A DNA stretch of 64,000 nt from Sphingomonas pituitosa NBRC 102491 (lineage in GTDB: Bacteria; Pseudomonadota; Alphaproteobacteria; Sphingomonadales; Sphingomonadaceae). The notes beneath the pieces were generated by a model. That model saw only the letters and a list, made by a program, of their open reading frames with translations, had not been told where the DNA came from and searched no databases. Positions 35,841 through 44,886 of this stretch are shown one piece after another (position 1 is the first letter of the stretch; every line of letters begins with the position of its first letter). Made by a program: the position numbers and the translations under genes. The stretch lies in assembly GCF_001598435.1 (NCBI RefSeq), contig NZ_BCYY01000005.1, forward strand, positions 62,001 to 126,000, written 5' to 3'.

Positions 35841-36524
35841 ATGTCCGTCGACGCCCCCGACAACAGCGGCCACCGTGCTCGCCTGCGCCAGCGCCTGTTC
35901 GAGGGCGGGCCGGACGCGCTGCTCGACCATGAACTTGTCGAATATCTGCTCGCACTGACCATCCCGCGAAAAGATACCAAGCCCCTCGCCAAGACGCTGC
36001 TGAAGGAATTCGACGGACTGCCCGGGCTGCTCGCGGCAGATCCCGATGCGATCCAGCGGATCGAGGGCATGAAGGACACCCAGATCGCCGCCCTGAAGGT
36101 AGTGCATGCCGCGGCGCTGCGGCTGCTGCAGACGCGCGTGCGGGAGAAGCCGGTGCTCGCCAACTGGCAGGCGCTGCTGGACTATCTACGCGCCGACATG
36201 GCGCCGCACGCGATCGAGCGCGTCCGCGTGCTCCATCTGAACGGTCGCAACATGTTGATCCGCGACGAGCTGATGAACGAAGGATCGATCGACGAGGCGC
36301 CGCTGTACGTGCGCCAGGTGATCGCCCGCGCGCTGCATCTCGGGTCGGCCGCGCTCATCCTGGTGCACAACCATCCCTCGGGAGACCCGAGCCCGAGCCG
36401 CGCCGACATCGAAGTGACACGCAAGACCATCGAAGCAGGCAAGCCGCTCGGCATCCTGGTGCACGACCACATCATTATCGGCAGCGAAGGCCATGCGAGC
36501 CTGCGCGCCAAGGGGCTGATTTAG
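35841..36524 (+). CDS. radC: RadC-family JAMM/MPN protein
   Basis: 227 residues. An N-terminal helix-hairpin-helix-like region (LRQRLFEGGPDALLDHELVE) is followed by the JAMM metalloprotease-fold domain with the ligands in LILVHNHPSGDPSPSRAD. RadC was once linked to DNA repair but its biochemical function is unsettled. The ATG at 35841 gives the family N-terminus; ORF extension to 35667 has no similarity. It is divergent from the F0 operon across a 287-base gap that contains both promoters but no other recognisable feature. Confidence 0.93.
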   Translation: MSVDAPDNSGHRARLRQRLFEGGPDALLDHELVEYLLALTIPRKDTKPLAKTLLKEFDGLPGLLAADPDAIQRIEGMKDTQIAALKVVHAAALRLLQTRVREKPVLANWQALLDYLRADMAPHAIERVRVLHLNGRNMLIRDELMNEGSIDEAPLYVRQVIARALHLGSAALILVHNHPSGDPSPSRADIEVTRKTIEAGKPLGILVHDHIIIGSEGHASLRAKGLI

Positions 36525-36645
36525 GGGAGCCCGCGTCAGCGGGTCAAAGGGAGAGGAAGCACGGCGAGGGAGAGGTTCTGGCATCCGACCTGTGCGTCAC
36601 CTTCGCCAAACCTGGCGGGAGGCAACGCTGCAGGCCTCCGCGCTT

Positions 36646-37140
36646 CTACTTCTTCCGCTTGAAATCCACCGAGACGACGTTCGAGCCGTCCTCCGCGGGC
36701 TTGGCCACCGGACCATCGCCGTCATTCTCGGCGTCGTCATGCTCGTGCGGCTCGGGCCCTTCGGGACCGTCTGCCGCCTGGAAGCGCAGCTCGAAATTGA
36801 CCGCCGGATCGTGGAAGCCGGTGATCGCCGCGAACGGGATCGTCAGGATCGACGGGATCTGGTTGAAGCTGAGCCCGACCGAGAATTTGCGGTCGTCCAC
36901 CGTCAGGTCCCAGTAGCGGTGCTGGAGGACGATGGTCATCTCGTCCGGGAACCGCTCCATCAGCCGCTGCGGGATATCGACCCCGGGCGCCTGCGTCTTG
37001 AAGGTGATGTAGAAATGATGCGCGCCCGGCAGGCCGCCCGACTGCGCCACCGAGCCGAGCACGCGGCCCACTACGGCGCGCAGGGCTTCCTGCACGATCT
37101 CGTCATACGGAATCAAACTATCGGGCACGGTGGCATTCAT
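36646..37140 (-). CDS. sspB: SspB-family ClpXP adaptor
   Basis: 164 residues. SspB tethers ssrA-tagged and other proteins to ClpXP. The alphaproteobacterial type is recognisable from [59 protein letters not shown] text (here [19 protein letters not shown]), and [18 protein letters not shown]. The acidic, Pro-rich tail ends in [10 protein letters not shown], the ClpX-binding end. It faces hisB across 70 bases. Confidence 0.93.
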   Translation of the reverse strand: MNATVPDSLIPYDEIVQEALRAVVGRVLGSVAQSGGLPGAHHFYITFKTQAPGVDIPQRLMERFPDEMTIVLQHRYWDLTVDDRKFSVGLSFNQIPSILTIPFAAITGFHDPAVNFELRFQAADGPEGPEPHEHDDAENDGDGPVAKPAEDGSNVVSVDFKRKK

Positions 37141-37211
37141 GCCCCTTGGGTAGCGGATGGAAAATTACGGTCAAGATTGCATGCGACGCCGCTAGCGTTA
37201 TGTGCACCTTC

Positions 37212-37799
37212 ATGCGCACCGCGACCATCAGCCGCAAGACCAGCGAAACCTCGATCGACGTCACCGTCAACCTCGACGGCACCGGCGCCTACAACATCAG
37301 CACGGGCATCGGATTTTTCGATCACATGCTCGAACAGCTCAGCCGCCACGGGCTGATCGACCTGGACGTGAAAACGGTGGGCGACCTCCATATCGACCAG
37401 CACCACACGGTGGAGGATACTGGGCTCGCGATCGGCGAAGCCATTGCGAAGGCGCTGGGCGACAAGAAGGGCATCCGTCGCTATGCCGATGCGCTGTCGC
37501 CGATGGACGAGACGCTGACCCGCGTCGCGATCGACATTTCGGGCCGCCCCTATCTCGTGTGGAAGACCGAGTTCAGCCAGAAGAAGCTCGGCGAGATGGA
37601 CACCGAGATGTTCGAGCACTGGTTCCACAGCTTCGCTCAGACCGCCGGCCTGACGCTCCACGTCGAGACGCTGTACGGCAGCAACAACCACCATATCGCC
37701 GAAGCCGCGTTCAAGGGCCTGGCCCGCGCGCTGCGCGAGGCGGTGGAGATCGATCCGCGCAAGGCGGGGGTGATCCCGTCGACCAAGGGAGTGCTGTGA
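37212..37799 (+). CDS. hisB: Imidazoleglycerol-phosphate dehydratase
   Basis: 195 residues, monofunctional. Sixth step of histidine synthesis: IGP to imidazole-acetol phosphate. Family motifs are [31 protein letters not shown] (metal-binding His/Glu), SPMDETL, and [18 protein letters not shown]. The ATG at 37212 gives the common [13 protein letters not shown] start; an ATG 12 bases earlier is possible. The TGA shares a base with the ATG of the YciI gene. It starts a his operon. Confidence 0.97.
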   Translation: MRTATISRKTSETSIDVTVNLDGTGAYNISTGIGFFDHMLEQLSRHGLIDLDVKTVGDLHIDQHHTVEDTGLAIGEAIAKALGDKKGIRRYADALSPMDETLTRVAIDISGRPYLVWKTEFSQKKLGEMDTEMFEHWFHSFAQTAGLTLHVETLYGSNNHHIAEAAFKGLARALREAVEIDPRKAGVIPSTKGVL

Positions 37800-38083
37800 T
37801 GATTCTCGTCCTTCTCACCTACAAGGTGGACCTCGCCGAAATCGACGCGCTGCGCCCCGCGCATGTCGACTGGCTCAAACAGGGCGTCGCCGATGGCCGC
37901 CTGCTGGTGGCTGGCCGCAAGGTGCCGGTGACCGGCGGGTTCTTCATGGCGCGCGGGTCGCTGGACGAGGTGCAGGCCTGGGCCGCCACCGATCCCTTCG
38001 CCACCGCCGGCGCCGCCGACTACGCCTTCATCGAAGTCGCCCCGAGCATCCTCGCGCCGGGGCTGGAGTCGCTCGGCCAGTGA
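37799..38083 (+). CDS. YciI-family protein inside the his operon
   Basis: 94 residues of the YciI/ferredoxin-like fold (LVLLTYKVDLAEIDALRPAH then HVDWLKQGVADGRLLVAGRK, TGGFFMARGSLDEVQAWAA, DPFATAGAADYAFIEVAP). YciI proteins are small, often dimeric, with few known activities. One-base overlap with hisB and four-base overlap with hisH show that it is an integral part of the operon. A histidine-related role is inferred from position only. Confidence 0.85.
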   Translation: MILVLLTYKVDLAEIDALRPAHVDWLKQGVADGRLLVAGRKVPVTGGFFMARGSLDEVQAWAATDPFATAGAADYAFIEVAPSILAPGLESLGQ

Positions 38084-38682
38084 CCGTCGCGCTGATCGAT
38101 TACGGCGCGGGCAACCTCCACTCGGTGCACAATGCGCTGAAGGCGGCGGGGGCTGGCGATATCGCGGTGACCGCCGATCCGGCGGTGGTGCTCGGCGCCG
38201 ATCGCGTGGTGCTGCCCGGCGTCGGCGCGTTCGGTGCCTGTGCTTCGGGCCTGCGCGCCCTGCCCGGCATGATCGAGGCGCTGGAAACCCGCGTGCTGCG
38301 CGACGCCGTCCCGTTCCTCGGCGTGTGCGTCGGCATGCAGCTGCTCGCGACCACCGGCGAAGAGCTTGGCAGCCATGCCGGGCTCGGCTGGATCCCCGGC
38401 ACCGTCCGCCACCTGCCCGCCGGCCCCGAGCTGCGCGTGCCGCACATGGGCTGGAACGACGTGGTGCCCGTGGTCGATCACCCGCTGATCGAGCGCGGCG
38501 AGGCCTATTTCCTCCACAGCTTCGCCTTTGACGGCGACGCGGTGCTGGCCACCACCGACCATGGCGGCCCGGTGACCGCCGCGATCGGCCGCGACAACAT
38601 CGTCGGCCTGCAGTTCCACCCCGAAAAGAGCCAGCGCTACGGCATCGCGCTGCTCGAACGATTCCTCGCCTGGAAGCCCTGA
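38080..38682 (+). CDS. hisH: Imidazole glycerol phosphate synthase, glutaminase subunit
   Basis: 200 residues. HisH hydrolyses glutamine and passes ammonia to HisF. The class I glutamine-amidotransferase triad is Cys83 (LGVCVGMQLL) with His180 and Glu182 (LQFHPEKSQ). The start IDYGAGNLHSVHNAL is standard. The GTG at 38080 overlaps the YciI stop by four bases. hisA follows after seven bases. Confidence 0.97.
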   Translation: MTVALIDYGAGNLHSVHNALKAAGAGDIAVTADPAVVLGADRVVLPGVGAFGACASGLRALPGMIEALETRVLRDAVPFLGVCVGMQLLATTGEELGSHAGLGWIPGTVRHLPAGPELRVPHMGWNDVVPVVDHPLIERGEAYFLHSFAFDGDAVLATTDHGGPVTAAIGRDNIVGLQFHPEKSQRYGIALLERFLAWKP

Positions 38683-38689
38683 GATCCCC

Positions 38690-39418
38690 ATGACCCTGCA
38701 CATCTTCCCCGCCATCGATCTCAAGGCCGGCCAGGTCGTTCGCCTGGCCGAAGGCGACATGGCCCGCGCCACCGTGTACGGCGACGATCCCGCCGCCCAG
38801 GCCGAGCTTTTCGCCCAGGCGGGCGCCGAATGGCTGCACGTCGTCGACCTCGACGGCGCGTTCGCGGGCGAATCGGTCAACGGACTCGCCGTCGCCAACA
38901 TCCTGGCGAAGACGCCGGCCAAGGTGCAGCTCGGCGGCGGCATCCGGAATCGCGACTCGATTTCGCGCTGGCTGGACATGGGCGTCACCCGCGTCGTGAT
39001 CGGCACCGCCGCGCTGGAGAACCCCGGCCTCGTCCGCGACGCCGCCCGCGCGCATCCCGGCCAGATCGTGGTGGCGGTCGACGCCCGCGACGGCATGGTC
39101 GCGACGCATGGCTGGGCCGATGTGTCGGACGTCAGCGTCGTCGATCTCGCCCGCCGCTTCGAGGATGCCGGCGTCGCCGCCCTCCTCTTCACCGATGTCG
39201 GCCGCGACGGCCTGCTCAAGGGGTGCAACGTCGAGGCGACCGTGGCGCTCGCCCGCGCGGTGTCGATCCCGGTGATCGCCAGCGGCGGCGTCACCGACAT
39301 CCACGACATCCACGCCCTGCGCGGCCATGTCGCGGACGGCATCGAAGGCGTGATCTCGGGCCGCGCGCTCTATGACGGCCGGCTCGACCTCGCCGAGGCG
39401 ATCGAGGCCGGGCGATGA
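38690..39418 (+). CDS. hisA: Phosphoribosylformimino-AICAR ribotide isomerase
   Basis: 242 residues, TIM barrel. Catalyses the Amadori-type isomerisation of ProFAR to PRFAR. The catalytic Asp pair is in [14 protein letters not shown] (residue 8) and [17 protein letters not shown] text (here [15 protein letters not shown]). The half-barrel repeat motif is visible in [13 protein letters not shown] and [13 protein letters not shown]. It overlaps hisF by four bases. Confidence 0.97.
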   Translation: MTLHIFPAIDLKAGQVVRLAEGDMARATVYGDDPAAQAELFAQAGAEWLHVVDLDGAFAGESVNGLAVANILAKTPAKVQLGGGIRNRDSISRWLDMGVTRVVIGTAALENPGLVRDAARAHPGQIVVAVDARDGMVATHGWADVSDVSVVDLARRFEDAGVAALLFTDVGRDGLLKGCNVEATVALARAVSIPVIASGGVTDIHDIHALRGHVADGIEGVISGRALYDGRLDLAEAIEAGR

Positions 39419-40176
39419 CCGTCCGCGCCCGCGTCATTCCCTGCCTCGACGTGGCGAACGGCCGCGTGGTGAAGGGCGTGAACTTCGTCGAGCTGCGTGA
39501 CGCCGGCGATCCTGTCGAACAGGCCCGCGCCTATGACGCGGCCGGCGCCGACGAACTCTGCTTCCTCGACATCACCGCCAGCCACGAAGCGCGCGGCACG
39601 ATCCTCGACGTGGTGCGCCGCACCGCCGAGGTGTGCTTCATGCCGCTCACCGTCGGCGGCGGCGTGCGCAGCGTCGAGGATGCCCGCGCGCTGCTGCTGG
39701 CGGGTGCGGACAAGGTCGCTGTGAACAGCGCCGCGGTGTCGCGCCCGGAAGTGGTCGCCGAGATCGCGGACCGCATGGGCAGCCAGTGCGTCGTCGCCTC
39801 GGTCGACGCGCGCCGCACGGCGGAAGGGCGCTGGGAGGTGTTCACCCATGGCGGCCGCCGCGCCACCGGCATCGACGCGGTCGAGCACGCGCTGCGCCTC
39901 GCCGAACTGGGCGCGGGCGAGTTGCTCGTCACCTCGATGGACCGCGACGGCACCCGCGACGGCTATGACCTCGCCCTGATCCGCACCATCGCCGACCAGG
40001 TGACGGTGCCGGTGGTCGCCTCGGGCGGCGTCGGCGGGCTCGACGATCTGGTGGCCGGCATCCGCGACGGCCATGCCTCGGCAGTGCTGGCCGCGTCGAT
40101 CTTCCACTTCGGCCAGGCGACGATCGCCGAGGCACATGCCGCGCTGGCGGCGGCTGGGATTCCGGTTCGGGGGTAA
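39415..40176 (+). CDS. hisF: Imidazole glycerol phosphate synthase, cyclase subunit
   Basis: 253 residues, TIM barrel. With HisH it makes IGP and AICAR from PRFAR and ammonia. The N-terminus [19 protein letters not shown] (catalytic Asp near residue 10) and the second Asp in [18 protein letters not shown] are intact; the phosphate loops [12 protein letters not shown] and [13 protein letters not shown] are also present. In many relatives hisE follows directly; here two opposite-strand genes intervene. Confidence 0.97.
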   Translation: MTVRARVIPCLDVANGRVVKGVNFVELRDAGDPVEQARAYDAAGADELCFLDITASHEARGTILDVVRRTAEVCFMPLTVGGGVRSVEDARALLLAGADKVAVNSAAVSRPEVVAEIADRMGSQCVVASVDARRTAEGRWEVFTHGGRRATGIDAVEHALRLAELGAGELLVTSMDRDGTRDGYDLALIRTIADQVTVPVVASGGVGGLDDLVAGIRDGHASAVLAASIFHFGQATIAEAHAALAAAGIPVRG

Positions 40177-40205
40177 CAGCGGCACTCGTCCGAACCCGCC
40201 GACCC

Positions 40206-40529
40206 TTAGCCTACCAGCCACTTAACGAGCCCTGCACCGAGCAAAAGAACAAGTGCACAGCCCCACCACGGAATCGGTGTGTCGTCGTCTAATTCGCCTG
40301 ACTCAATGAAGCGACGCACATCCCTCCTTTGGCGTATCGCATATGCCTCGTCCCGCGCACGAATGTCCGCATCATCGAGGTAGTGATGGACGGACTCCGG
40401 CGTAGCATCAATCGGCAGTTCGCGTTGAAGCTGACTTGAGAGCCGCGCGACCTCCGGCCAATCGGGTGATTCCTGTTCTTCGAAAGCGAGGATGGCTGCC
40501 ACGCGGCTTTGTAGTTCGTCCATTTCCAT
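40206..40529 (-). CDS. Hypothetical protein, A/T-richer than neighbours
   Basis: 107 residues. An acidic N-terminal region (MDELQSRVAAILAFEEQESP) and a charged middle (DADIRARDEAYAIRQRRDVR) precede one C-terminal membrane helix (PWWGCALVLLLGAGLVKWLV). Codon usage and base content look less GC-rich than the flanking his genes, and it sits on the opposite strand between hisF and hisE, so a recent insertion is plausible. No family recognised. A tail-anchored topology is suggested by the single C-terminal helix. The second Met at 40523 is an alternative start. Confidence 0.6.
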   Translation of the reverse strand: MEMDELQSRVAAILAFEEQESPDWPEVARLSSQLQRELPIDATPESVHHYLDDADIRARDEAYAIRQRRDVRRFIESGELDDDTPIPWWGCALVLLLGAGLVKWLVG

Positions 40530-40583
40530 CGCTACAGATTAACGCCGCATGCTAGCGAGGCAAAGGCGCGCTCGGTTTAAGCC

Positions 40584-41033
40584 TCAAACCGCCGTCGGCC
40601 GGCTCAGCACATACCACGCACACCCCAGCATCGCCGCCCCCACCCCGACCGCCAGCCAGGGCCCCGGCCGCGCGCCCCAGGCGAACAGGCCGTAGCCGAG
40701 CGTCATGCCGGCGCAGGCCATCGCCTTGCCCCTGCGCGGGATCGCGCCCTGTTCGCGCCATGCCACCAGCGTAGGACCGAATCGCTTGTGCCCGAGCAGC
40801 CACGCCTCCAGCCGCGGCGAGGAGCGAGCGAAGCAGCCGGCGGCAAGGATCAGGAAGATCGTCGTCGGCATCAGCGGCAGCAGCGCGCCGATGAAGCCGA
40901 GCGCGACGAACACGAGCCCGAGCACCAGCCAAAGCGGACGCGACAGGCGCGAGCCGCCCGGCGCCGTCTCCGATTCGCGTTCCTGCACCATCGTCATCCT
41001 GCCCTGCTGCCGCGAATCGCTCGCAGCTACCAT
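40584..41033 (-). CDS. YbaN/DUF454 family inner-membrane protein
   Basis: 149 residues (137 if the Met at 40997 is used). The core (RPLWLVLGLVFVALGFIGAL, LPLMPTTIFLILAAGCFARS, SPRLEAWLLGHKRFGPTLVA, W-EQGAIPRRGKAMACA) is the DUF454/YbaN signature of a small membrane protein. Function unknown. It lies between hisF and hisE on the opposite strand. Confidence 0.8.
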   Translation of the reverse strand: MVAASDSRQQGRMTMVQERESETAPGGSRLSRPLWLVLGLVFVALGFIGALLPLMPTTIFLILAAGCFARSSPRLEAWLLGHKRFGPTLVAWREQGAIPRRGKAMACAGMTLGYGLFAWGARPGPWLAVGVGAAMLGCAWYVLSRPTAV

Positions 41034-41099
41034 AGGGGAACCACCGCAATCCGGCGCCTCAGGATTGACAGCGCCGCACGGCTCCCGCAGCCGGAAGCG

Positions 41100-41417
41100 A
41101 TGGCAGACCTTCTCGACACGCTCGAACAGACGATCCGCGACCGCCGCTTGGGCGATCCTTCGACCAGCTATGTCGCCAAGCTCACCGCCCGCGGCCGCGC
41201 CAAGATCGCGCAGAAGCTGGGCGAGGAAGCCACCGAAGCCGTGATCGCCGCGATTCAGGACGATCGCGAAGAGGTCGTGAAGGAATCGGCGGACCTCATG
41301 TTCCACCTGCTCGTGCTGCTCGCTGACATGGACCTCAGCCTCGACGACGTCCGCGCCGAGCTGGCGCGGCGCGAGGGCGTGTCGGGCATCGCTGAAAAGG
41401 CGGCGCGGGGGGCGTGA
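41100..41417 (+). CDS. hisE: Phosphoribosyl-ATP pyrophosphatase
   Basis: 105 residues, all helical. Second step of histidine synthesis: removes pyrophosphate from phosphoribosyl-ATP. Family segments are LLDTLEQTIRDRR, SYVAKLTARGRAKIAQKLGE, EATEAVIAA and VVKESADLMFHLLVLLADMD (Asp/Glu metal ligands). It lies 900 bases from hisF with two opposite-strand genes between, then hinT follows after about 100 bases. No clear ribosome-binding site before the ATG. Confidence 0.93.
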   Translation: MADLLDTLEQTIRDRRLGDPSTSYVAKLTARGRAKIAQKLGEEATEAVIAAIQDDREEVVKESADLMFHLLVLLADMDLSLDDVRAELARREGVSGIAEKAARGA

Positions 41418-41520
41418 GGGGCCTGCACCCCTCCGACTCTTCCGGCCTGCGGGCAGGGTCATCGTAGTTCGCCAAATGCAACAGCCATCCTCTTAATGGG
41501 GGGGATTGAAGGAGCCACCA

Positions 41521-41898
41521 ATGCCGATCGATGCCACCAAGCCCTATGACGACCAGAACATCTTCGCGAAGATCCTGCGCGGCGAGATCCCGGCGAAGAA
41601 GGTCCATGAGGACGAGCACGCCCTCGCCTTTCACGACATCGCGCCCCAGGCGCCGCACCATATCCTGGTGATCCCCAAGGGCGCCTATGTCAGCTGGGAC
41701 GATTTCTCCGCCAGCGCCTCCGACGCCGAGATTGCCGGGTTTGTCCGCGCGGTGGGCAAGGTCGCGCGCGCCGCGGGATTCGTCGAACCGGGCTACCGCC
41801 TGCTCGCAAACACGGGCCAGGATGCCGGGCAGGAGGTGCCGCACCTGCACGTCCATATCTTCGCCGGGCAACCGCTCGGCCCGATGCTCGCCCGGTAA
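41521..41898 (+). CDS. hinT: HIT-family hydrolase
   Basis: 125 residues. Histidine-triad proteins hydrolyse purine nucleoside phosphoramidates and related adenylates. FAKILRGEIPAKKVHEDEHA at the start and the active-site triad HLHVHIFAG near the end are diagnostic. The ATG at 41521 is the second in-frame start and has GAAGGAG upstream. It frequently accompanies hisE in alphaproteobacteria. Confidence 0.93.
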   Translation: MPIDATKPYDDQNIFAKILRGEIPAKKVHEDEHALAFHDIAPQAPHHILVIPKGAYVSWDDFSASASDAEIAGFVRAVGKVARAAGFVEPGYRLLANTGQDAGQEVPHLHVHIFAGQPLGPMLAR

Positions 41899-42027
41899 TT
41901 GCGCCGGAGCGCAACATTGTTTCGTGCCGAGACGCCGTAAGGGATTGCGCGGCCCGAGTTTGGGGCTAGGCTCGCGCCTTTACCAATTTGGGGGCGGCGC
42001 AACGTTCGCCGCGAAGGGGTCCATGCA

Positions 42028-43581
42028 ATGATATTCGGGCGCGTAAAGCCTCTCGATGCCATTTTGGCGACAGCAGAAAAGAAATCGCTCCACCGCTCGC
42101 TCGGCGCCTTCCAGCTGACCATGCTGGGCATCGGCGCGGTGATCGGCACCGGCATCTTCGTGCTCACCGCCGAGGCCGCGCAAAAGGCCGGGCCGGGCAT
42201 GATGATCTCGTTCGTGATCGCCGGCTTCGTCTGCGCGGTGGCCGCACTCTGCTACGCCGAAATGGCCGCGATGGTGCCGGTTTCGGGCTCCGCCTACACC
42301 TACAGCTACGCCGTGATGGGCGAGCTGGTCGCCTGGATGGTCGGCTGGGCGCTGATCCTCGAATATGCCATCGCGGCTGGGGCCGTCTCGGTCGGCTGGT
42401 CCGGCTATATGATGGGCTTCATCCAGCATAATTTCGGCATCGTCGTGCCGCTGCAGCTGATCCGCGGGCCGTTCGACGGCGGCATGATCAACCTGCCCGC
42501 GATGGCGGTCGCCGCGATCGTCACCGCGCTGCTGGTGAAGGGCACCAAGGAAAGCGCCTCGGTCAATGCGGTGCTGGTCGGCATCAAGATCCTCGCCCTG
42601 GCGATGTTCGTGGTGGTCACGCTGCCGGTGCTGAAGACCGGCCAGTTCACGCCGTTCGCGCCGCTCGGCTTCGCCGGCATCTCGGGTGCCGCGGCCTCGA
42701 TCTTCTTCGCCTATGTCGGCTTCGACGCGGTCTCGACCGCGGCCGAGGAGACCAAGAACCCGCAGCGCAACATGCCGATCGGCCTGATCGGCAGCCTCGC
42801 GATCTGCACCATCTTCTACATGCTGGTCGCCTCGGGCGTGATCGGCACCGTCGGCGCGCAGCCGGTCCATGGTCCTGCCGGCGAAGTGCTGTCGCCCGGT
42901 ACGCCGGCGCTGTCGCAGGCCTGCGCGGCGATGTCCGAGCAGGCGGTGGTCTGCTCGAAGGAAGCCCTCGCCTGGACGCTGCGTTCGATCGGCCATCCGT
43001 TCCTCGGCTGGCTGGTAGGTGCCGCGGCGATCATCGCGCTGCCCTCGGTCATCCTGATGATGATGTTCGGCCAGACCCGCATCTTCTTCGTGATGAGCCG
43101 CGACGGCCTGCTGCCCGAGTTCTTCTCGCGCGTGCACCCCAAGTGGCACACGCCGCACGTGATCACGGTCCTCACCGGCATCTTCGTGTCGCTGTTCGCT
43201 GCCTTCTTCCCCGTGGGCCTGCTGGCGGACGTGTCGAATTCCGGCACGCTGTTCGCCTTCGCCGCGGTGTCGATCGCGGTGCTGGTGCTGCGCCGGACCG
43301 ATCCGAGCCGCCACCGCCCGTTCCGCACCCCGGCGATCATGGTGACCGCGCCGATCGCGATCGCGGGCTGCGCCTATCTGTTCATCAGCCTGTCGGGTCC
43401 CACGATCGCGCTGTTCTTCGGCTGGGCGGCGGTGGGCCTGGTGGTCTATTACGCCTATAGCCGTTCGCGCAGCCATGTCGGCCGCGGGCTGATCGACGTG
43501 CCGGAAACCGACGCCGATGCGCCGCCCCAGCCGGTGCCGCCGATCGGCGACGCGCACACGCCGGGCTACAAGGACGCCTGA
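42028..43581 (+). CDS. Amino-acid permease (APC superfamily)
   Basis: 517 residues, about 12 helices. LGIGAVIGTGIFVLTAEAAQ carries the APC substrate-carboxylate motif (G-x-G-x-G-x-F). Other landmarks are CYAEMAAMVPVSGSAYTYSY, a long EETKNPQRNMPIGLIGSL segment, and RIFFVMSRDGLLPEFFSRVH. This pattern matches cationic amino-acid transporter/YfnA-like permeases. It probably imports an amino acid by proton symport; which one cannot be told. A 20-bp-stem terminator follows. Confidence 0.85.
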   Translation: MIFGRVKPLDAILATAEKKSLHRSLGAFQLTMLGIGAVIGTGIFVLTAEAAQKAGPGMMISFVIAGFVCAVAALCYAEMAAMVPVSGSAYTYSYAVMGELVAWMVGWALILEYAIAAGAVSVGWSGYMMGFIQHNFGIVVPLQLIRGPFDGGMINLPAMAVAAIVTALLVKGTKESASVNAVLVGIKILALAMFVVVTLPVLKTGQFTPFAPLGFAGISGAAASIFFAYVGFDAVSTAAEETKNPQRNMPIGLIGSLAICTIFYMLVASGVIGTVGAQPVHGPAGEVLSPGTPALSQACAAMSEQAVVCSKEALAWTLRSIGHPFLGWLVGAAAIIALPSVILMMMFGQTRIFFVMSRDGLLPEFFSRVHPKWHTPHVITVLTGIFVSLFAAFFPVGLLADVSNSGTLFAFAAVSIAVLVLRRTDPSRHRPFRTPAIMVTAPIAIAGCAYLFISLSGPTIALFFGWAAVGLVVYYAYSRSRSHVGRGLIDVPETDADAPPQPVPPIGDAHTPGYKDA

Positions 43582-43600
43582 TCCCCGGATCGCAGCGGAC

Positions 43601-43644
43601 AAATGAAAAGGGCCGGAGGAGCGATCCTCCGGCCCTTTTCATTT
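43601..43644. terminator. Strong bidirectional terminator
   Basis: A perfect 20-base arm at 43601-43620 pairs with 43625-43644 around a GCGA loop. One end has four A and the other four T residues before ATTT, so it can stop transcription from both sides. Confidence 0.9.
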
Positions 43645-43660
43645 AGGCAGTGTCTAGTGT

Positions 43661-43794
43661 CCCCCTCACCCTTCCCACCGCCTTTGGCGGCGGGCCCCTT
43701 CCCTCTCCCACAAGGGGAGAGGGAGTTGGACCTACGCTCCCTCTCCCGTTGTGGGAGAGGGAGGGAGCCGCGAAGCGGCGGAAGGGTGAGGGGG
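43661..43794. repeat. Nested inverted repeat with CTCTCCC hairpins
   Basis: The outermost arms CCCCCTCACCCTTCC (43661-43675) and GGAAGGGTGAGGGGG (43780-43794) are perfect mirrors. Inside are further C/T-rich and G/A-rich hairpins (CCCTCTCCC and GGGAGAGGG units) like those between dnaK and dnaJ. It lies between convergent genes. Confidence 0.8.
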
Positions 43795-43806
43795 AGGTCG
43801 CTTGGC

Positions 43807-44805
43807 TCAGCCCACCTTGGCAGCGGCGAGCGCCTTCAGGTCCTTTTCCGCGCGCGCGCCATAATGCTGGATGATCTCCGCCGCGCAGATCGCGCCCAGG
43901 CGGAGCGAGTCTTCCAGGCCCTTGCCCTGCGCCTGGCCGTGCAGGAAGCCGGCGGCGAACATGTCGCCCGCGCCGGTGGTGTCGACCAGCGCCGAAATCG
44001 GCTCGGCGGGAACTTCGACCCGCTCGTCGCCCTGGAGGGCCATCGCACCCTTCTCGCTGCGGGTGACCACGAGTAGCGGCACCTTGCCATGGATGTGCTG
44101 CACCGCCGCTTCGAAATCCTCATGCGCGCACAGCGCCAGCAGCTCGGCCTCGTTCGCGAACAGGATGTCGATCAGCCCGTCCTCGATCAGCTTGCGGAAA
44201 TCGTCGCCGTGGCGCGAGATGCAGAACACGTCGGAGAGGGTGAAGGCGACCTTGCGGCCGGCGGCGCGGGCGATGTCGATCGCCTTGCGCATCGCGGCGC
44301 GCGGCTCTTCCGGATCCCACAGATAGCCTTCGAGATAGAGGATCGCGCCATTGGCGATCATCGTCTCGTCCAGCGCCGTGGCGGGCAGGAACTGCGAGGC
44401 ACCAAGGAAGGTGTTCATCGTGCGCTGGCCGTCCGGCGTCACGAAGATCAGGCAGCGCGCGGTGGTCGGCTGGCCCGGGCGGACGGCGGTGTCGAAATGC
44501 ACGCCCGCCGCGCGGATGTCGTGCGCGAAGACGCCGCCGAGCTGGTCGTCGGCGACCTGGCCGATGAACGCTGCCTTCCCGCCGAGCGCGGCGATGCCCG
44601 CCACGGTGTTCGCCGCCGAGCCGCCGGAAACCTCGCGGCCCGGGCCCATCTTGGCGTAGAGCGCGTCGGCCTCTTCGGGCGAAAACATCAGCTGCATCGA
44701 ACCCTTGGGCACGCCGATCGAATCGATGAAGGCGTCGTCGGCCTGGGCGAGGATGTCGACGATGGCATTGCCGATCGCGACCACGTCAAAGCTGGGATTG
44801 GTCAA
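43807..44805 (-). CDS. PfkB-family sugar kinase, adenosine-kinase-like
   Basis: 332 residues. The PfkB fold carries a substrate side (VVAIGNAIVDILAQADDAFI, GGSAANTVAGIAALG) and the catalytic Asp in DTTGAGDMFAAGFLHG (Asp/Gly loop). The adenosine-kinase-like subgroup is suggested by the RSEKGAMALQGDERVEVPAE and ILFANEAELLALCA segments; the substrate may be adenosine or another nucleoside/sugar. The TTG start at 44805 has GGAG nine bases upstream and begins TNPSFDVVAIGN, the family start. Upstream sequence in the frame is excluded. Confidence 0.85.
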   Translation of the reverse strand: MTNPSFDVVAIGNAIVDILAQADDAFIDSIGVPKGSMQLMFSPEEADALYAKMGPGREVSGGSAANTVAGIAALGGKAAFIGQVADDQLGGVFAHDIRAAGVHFDTAVRPGQPTTARCLIFVTPDGQRTMNTFLGASQFLPATALDETMIANGAILYLEGYLWDPEEPRAAMRKAIDIARAAGRKVAFTLSDVFCISRHGDDFRKLIEDGLIDILFANEAELLALCAHEDFEAAVQHIHGKVPLLVVTRSEKGAMALQGDERVEVPAEPISALVDTTGAGDMFAAGFLHGQAQGKGLEDSLRLGAICAAEIIQHYGARAEKDLKALAAAKVG

Positions 44806-44886
44806 GGTTTGGGGCTCCAATTGAATTGGCGTCGCCGTAGAGAGAGGCCGCAAAGAGTGCAACCAAGGGAAAGCCGTTTGAACGCC

